A stretch of 7,914 bases of DNA from Acidimicrobiia bacterium (GTDB lineage: Bacteria > Actinomycetota > Acidimicrobiia > Spongiisociales > UBA5794), in assembly GCA_030618675.1 (NCBI GenBank), contig JAUXCV010000066.1:1-7914 (forward strand), in the 5' to 3' direction. Numbering within the stretch: the stretch's first letter is position 1; each line of letters starts with the position of its first letter. Position numbers and translations under genes: made by a program. The notes under the pieces were generated by a model, which worked only from the letters and a program-made list of their open reading frames with translations, searched no databases and had not been told where the DNA came from. Positions 6,103 to 7,914 of this stretch are shown piece after piece.

Positions 6103-6108
6103 ATTATG
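6103..6108 (-). promoter_or_regulatory. Candidate -10 box of arcA
   Basis: The minus strand reads CATAAT, five of six matches to TATAAT, inside very GC-rich surroundings. Transcription would start near 6096 and give arcA a leader of about 60 nt that includes its GAGAGGGG binding site. There is no good -35 box at the usual spacing, which would fit a promoter that needs an activator. Confidence 0.4.
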
Positions 6109-6146
6109 CCGAACGGAATCCGCTGGTGCGCCGCTCGACAGCCGAT

Positions 6147-6158
6147 GGTCGATCGACC
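6147..6158. promoter_or_regulatory. 12-bp palindrome midway between divergent arc promoters
   Basis: GGTCGATCGACC is a perfect 12-bp inverted repeat. Its centre (6152.5) is nearly equidistant from the two facing candidate -10 boxes (6103-6108 and 6196-6201), about 46 bases from each, so a dimeric regulator bound here could act on both arcA and the transporter operon. It does not resemble an AT-rich ARG box or an FNR/CRP site. GATC-rich words are common in this DNA, so chance remains possible. Confidence 0.35.
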
Positions 6159-6174
6159 GGAGCATGCAGACCCG

Positions 6175-6201
6175 TTGGGGGAAGGACTGCTTCGCTATGC
6201 T
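6175..6201 (+). promoter_or_regulatory. Candidate promoter of the transporter-arcC operon
   Basis: TATGCT (6196-6201) fits the actinobacterial TAnnnT -10 consensus. A weak TTGGGG -35 (6175-6180) lies 15 bases upstream. Transcription would begin near 6208, giving a leader of about 75 nt before GTG 6284. That leader includes a loose inverted repeat (CACCCG 6223-6228 / CGGGTG 6243-6248). Confidence 0.35.
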
Positions 6202-6283
6202 GAGACACGGCAAGGTCACCGGCACCCGTAGTACGCAATGAGCGGGTGAGGGTGGCATCGACGCTGGATACGGGGAGGCGAAC

Positions 6284-7873
6284 GTGACCGACCGGGAGCA
6301 CAAGGACGAACCGGCTGTCGACCAGCCGGTCGAGGAAGAAACCCCACCGTCCAAGAAGTCGAAGTTCAGTTTCCCGACGGCGTTGACGGTGCTGGCGATC
6401 GTCCTTCTGGTCGTGTGGATCGCGGCGTTCTTCATCCCGTCGGGCGTCTACGAGATGGACGAGGCCGGATCCCCCATCCCGGGTTCGTACCAGGAGATCC
6501 CGAAGTGCGGTGACGCAGGCGACGATACGGTATGTGTCGACAAGTCGCCGCTCAGCATGTTCCAGAACCTGTGGGTTGCGACGCCGAACGGCCTCTACGG
6601 CATCGAGGACGAGACAGGCGCCGTCCAGTCATACAACGAAGGGTTCCTGTTCGGCTCCGCCGAGATCTTCCTCTTCGTGCTGGTGATGGGTGCGTTCATC
6701 GCCGTCACGATGAAGACGGGCGCCATCGAACTGGGAATCAAGCGTTTGGCGCTGCGATTCCGCAACAGCCCGACATGGCTCATCGTCATCCTGATGGCCG
6801 TGTTCGCTCTGGGCGGGACCACGTACGGCATGTGGGAGGAGACCCTCGGTTTCTACACGCTGATGATCGCCCTGGTGATCGCGATGGGTTTCGACCGTAT
6901 GGTCGGCGTCGCGATCATCTTCCTCGGCGCGGGCACCGGCGTACTGGCGTCGACGGTGAACCCGTTCGCCACCGGTGTCGCCTCCGACGCGGCCGACATC
7001 GGGATCGGTGACGGCCTCCCTCTGCGGGTCCTCATGTGGCTCGTGCTGGTTGCGATCGCCATCCTGTACGTCCTGCGATACGCCAACCGGGTGAAGAAGG
7101 ACCACTCGAAATCGATCGTCGGCTTCGACATCGACGTCGAACCGGACGAAGAGGCCGGGGACATTGAGAAGATGTCTCGACGGCAGACGTGGTCCCTCGT
7201 CGTGTTCGGACTCGCGTTCGTCGTCATGATCTACGGCTTCATCCCGTGGAACGATCTGTGGCAGGAGATGTTCGGCGGGGACTTCCCGCTGCCCACCATG
7301 GCCGACTTCCTCGGTGACTTCTACTTCACCGAAGCCTCGATGCTGTTCATCGTCGCAGCCGTCATCATCGGGATCATCGGTGGTCTCGGCGAGAAGGGCA
7401 CCGTCAACACCATGGTCGCCGGCGGGGCAGACTTCCTCAGCGCAGCGCTCGTCATCGTGGTGGCCCGGGCCATCACGATCATCATGAAGAACACGTTCAT
7501 CATCGACACGATCCTGGACTGGATGGAAGGCATCGTCACGGGAACGTCGAGCGTCGTGTTCGCCGAACTGGCGTTCCTGGTCAACATCCCGATCGCCTTC
7601 CTCGTCCCTTCGTCATCGGGACACGCCGCATTGGTGATGCCGATTATCGCTCCGCTCGCGGACTTCGCGGGGGTCGCACGATCGCTTGCCGTCACCGGGT
7701 ATCAGTCGGCGTCCGGTCTGGTGAACCTCATCACCCCGACGTCCGCGGTGCTGATGGGTGGTCTTGCGCTTGGGAAGATCGGCTACGACAAGTACCTCAA
7801 GTTCGTCGGGCCCTACCTCGGAATCGTGTTCGTTGCCGTCATGGTGTTCGTGGCCCTCGGAACTCTGTTCTGA
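6284..7873 (+). CDS. YfcC/DcuC-superfamily transporter, probable arginine/ornithine antiporter
   Basis: A 529-residue polytopic inner-membrane carrier of the YfcC (C4-dicarboxylate anaerobic carrier, PF03606-like) family. Some arginine/ornithine antiporters of arginine deiminase operons, such as streptococcal ArcD, belong to this superfamily. A hydrophilic, charged tail (1-28) precedes about 12 helices, the first at 31-52. Family motifs are GGTTYGMWEETLGFY (177-191), GAGTGVLASTVNPFATG (215-231), PSSSGHAALVMPIIAPLAD (442-460) and SGLVNLITPTSAVLMGGLA (477-495); the two P-rich hairpins mark its internal repeat. The loop after helix 1 (53-120) holds two cysteines, Cys75 and Cys84. It starts at GTG 6284, with GGGGAGG 5 nt upstream. 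Being divergent from arcA and 22 nt ahead of arcC makes arginine uptake with ornithine export the best guess. Another basic amino acid or peptide is possible, so no gene symbol is given. Confidence 0.85.
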   Translation: MTDREHKDEPAVDQPVEEETPPSKKSKFSFPTALTVLAIVLLVVWIAAFFIPSGVYEMDEAGSPIPGSYQEIPKCGDAGDDTVCVDKSPLSMFQNLWVATPNGLYGIEDETGAVQSYNEGFLFGSAEIFLFVLVMGAFIAVTMKTGAIELGIKRLALRFRNSPTWLIVILMAVFALGGTTYGMWEETLGFYTLMIALVIAMGFDRMVGVAIIFLGAGTGVLASTVNPFATGVASDAADIGIGDGLPLRVLMWLVLVAIAILYVLRYANRVKKDHSKSIVGFDIDVEPDEEAGDIEKMSRRQTWSLVVFGLAFVVMIYGFIPWNDLWQEMFGGDFPLPTMADFLGDFYFTEASMLFIVAAVIIGIIGGLGEKGTVNTMVAGGADFLSAALVIVVARAITIIMKNTFIIDTILDWMEGIVTGTSSVVFAELAFLVNIPIAFLVPSSSGHAALVMPIIAPLADFAGVARSLAVTGYQSASGLVNLITPTSAVLMGGLALGKIGYDKYLKFVGPYLGIVFVAVMVFVALGTLF

Positions 7874-7876
7874 GAC

Positions 7877-7886
7877 AGAGAGGAGA
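7877..7886 (+). promoter_or_regulatory. Ribosome binding site of the last gene
   Basis: AGAGAGGAGA contains AGGAG (7881-7885), 10 nt before ATG 7896. It lies within the 22-nt gap after the transporter stop, supporting a real gene start and an operon. Confidence 0.6.
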
Positions 7887-7895
7887 CGCAGACCG

Positions 7896-7914
7896 ATGAG
7901 AGTTGTCGTCGCCC
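7896..7914 (+). CDS. arcC: Probable carbamate kinase, first six codons (cut by right edge)
   Basis: Only ATG plus five codons, MRVVVA, are visible before the window ends. Carbamate kinases typically begin M-R-(I/V)-V-(V/I)-A-L-G-G-N-A-L, so the visible residues fit exactly. ArcC makes ATP and carbamate from carbamoyl phosphate and ADP, the energy-yielding last step of the arginine deiminase pathway. The gene has a good ribosome binding site and follows the transporter by 22 nt on the same strand, opposite arcA. Six residues are weak evidence alone, so the call leans on context. Ornithine carbamoyltransferase (arcB) would begin differently and is expected further on. Confidence 0.6.

Noticed and set aside
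6037..6435. In-frame upstream extension of arcA giving a protein of 542 residues
   Set aside because: The added part has no ArcA similarity, and the strong ribosome binding site and the family N-terminus both point to ATG 6034-6036. The extension would also cover the divergent promoter region and the start of the transporter gene.

Overview
The window is high-GC bacterial DNA with dense genes, many GTG and TTG start codons and strong GGAGG-type ribosome binding sites. The AbrB/RelE-like pair, the Uma2 protein and the ars-type aquaporin all suggest an actinobacterium, possibly Acidimicrobiia-like. That placement is inference from style and gene content; no rRNA or marker gene is present.

Left part (1-2116, all minus strand). 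A MIP-family aquaporin runs off the left edge. Just upstream of it is a two-gene type II toxin-antitoxin module: an AbrB/SpoVT antitoxin (612-905) followed by a RelE-like toxin (273-599), with repeats and a near-palindrome upstream that could be its operator. After a gap of 228 bases with no recognisable gene comes a translationally coupled pair of membrane proteins, an RDD-family protein and an unrecognised four-helix protein, joined by an ATGA overlap.

Middle (2347-3111). A Uma2-family (DUF820) endonuclease-like gene is divergent from the RDD gene across 230 bases. Between Uma2 and the next gene lies a minus-strand remnant, 38 codons long, that looks like the C-terminal end of a SnoaL/NTF2-like protein.

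Right part (3112-7914). This is an arginine-catabolism region. An NhaC-family Na+/H+ antiporter (plus strand) converges on arginine deiminase arcA (minus strand). The 150 bases between them hold a stem-loop terminator and a heptamer tandem repeat. Divergent from arcA is a YfcC/DcuC-superfamily transporter, probably the arginine/ornithine antiporter. It is followed after 22 nt by the first codons of what looks like carbamate kinase (arcC), cut by the right edge. ArcA would convert arginine to citrulline and ammonia. An ornithine carbamoyltransferase, presumably just outside the window, would form carbamoyl phosphate, and ArcC would make ATP from it. The transporter would exchange arginine for ornithine. 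The arcA/transporter intergenic region has two facing candidate -10 elements with a 12-bp palindrome midway between them, consistent with joint control.

No tRNA, rRNA, CRISPR array, insertion sequence or integrase is visible. No stretch above 300 bases lacks a gene; the largest gaps (906-1133, 2117-2346, 6037-6283) are 228-247 bases long. I see no wholly new system. The less ordinary items are the mixed-family toxin-antitoxin pair, the divergent arc control region, the pseudogene scar, the heptamer array and the unknown membrane-protein pair.
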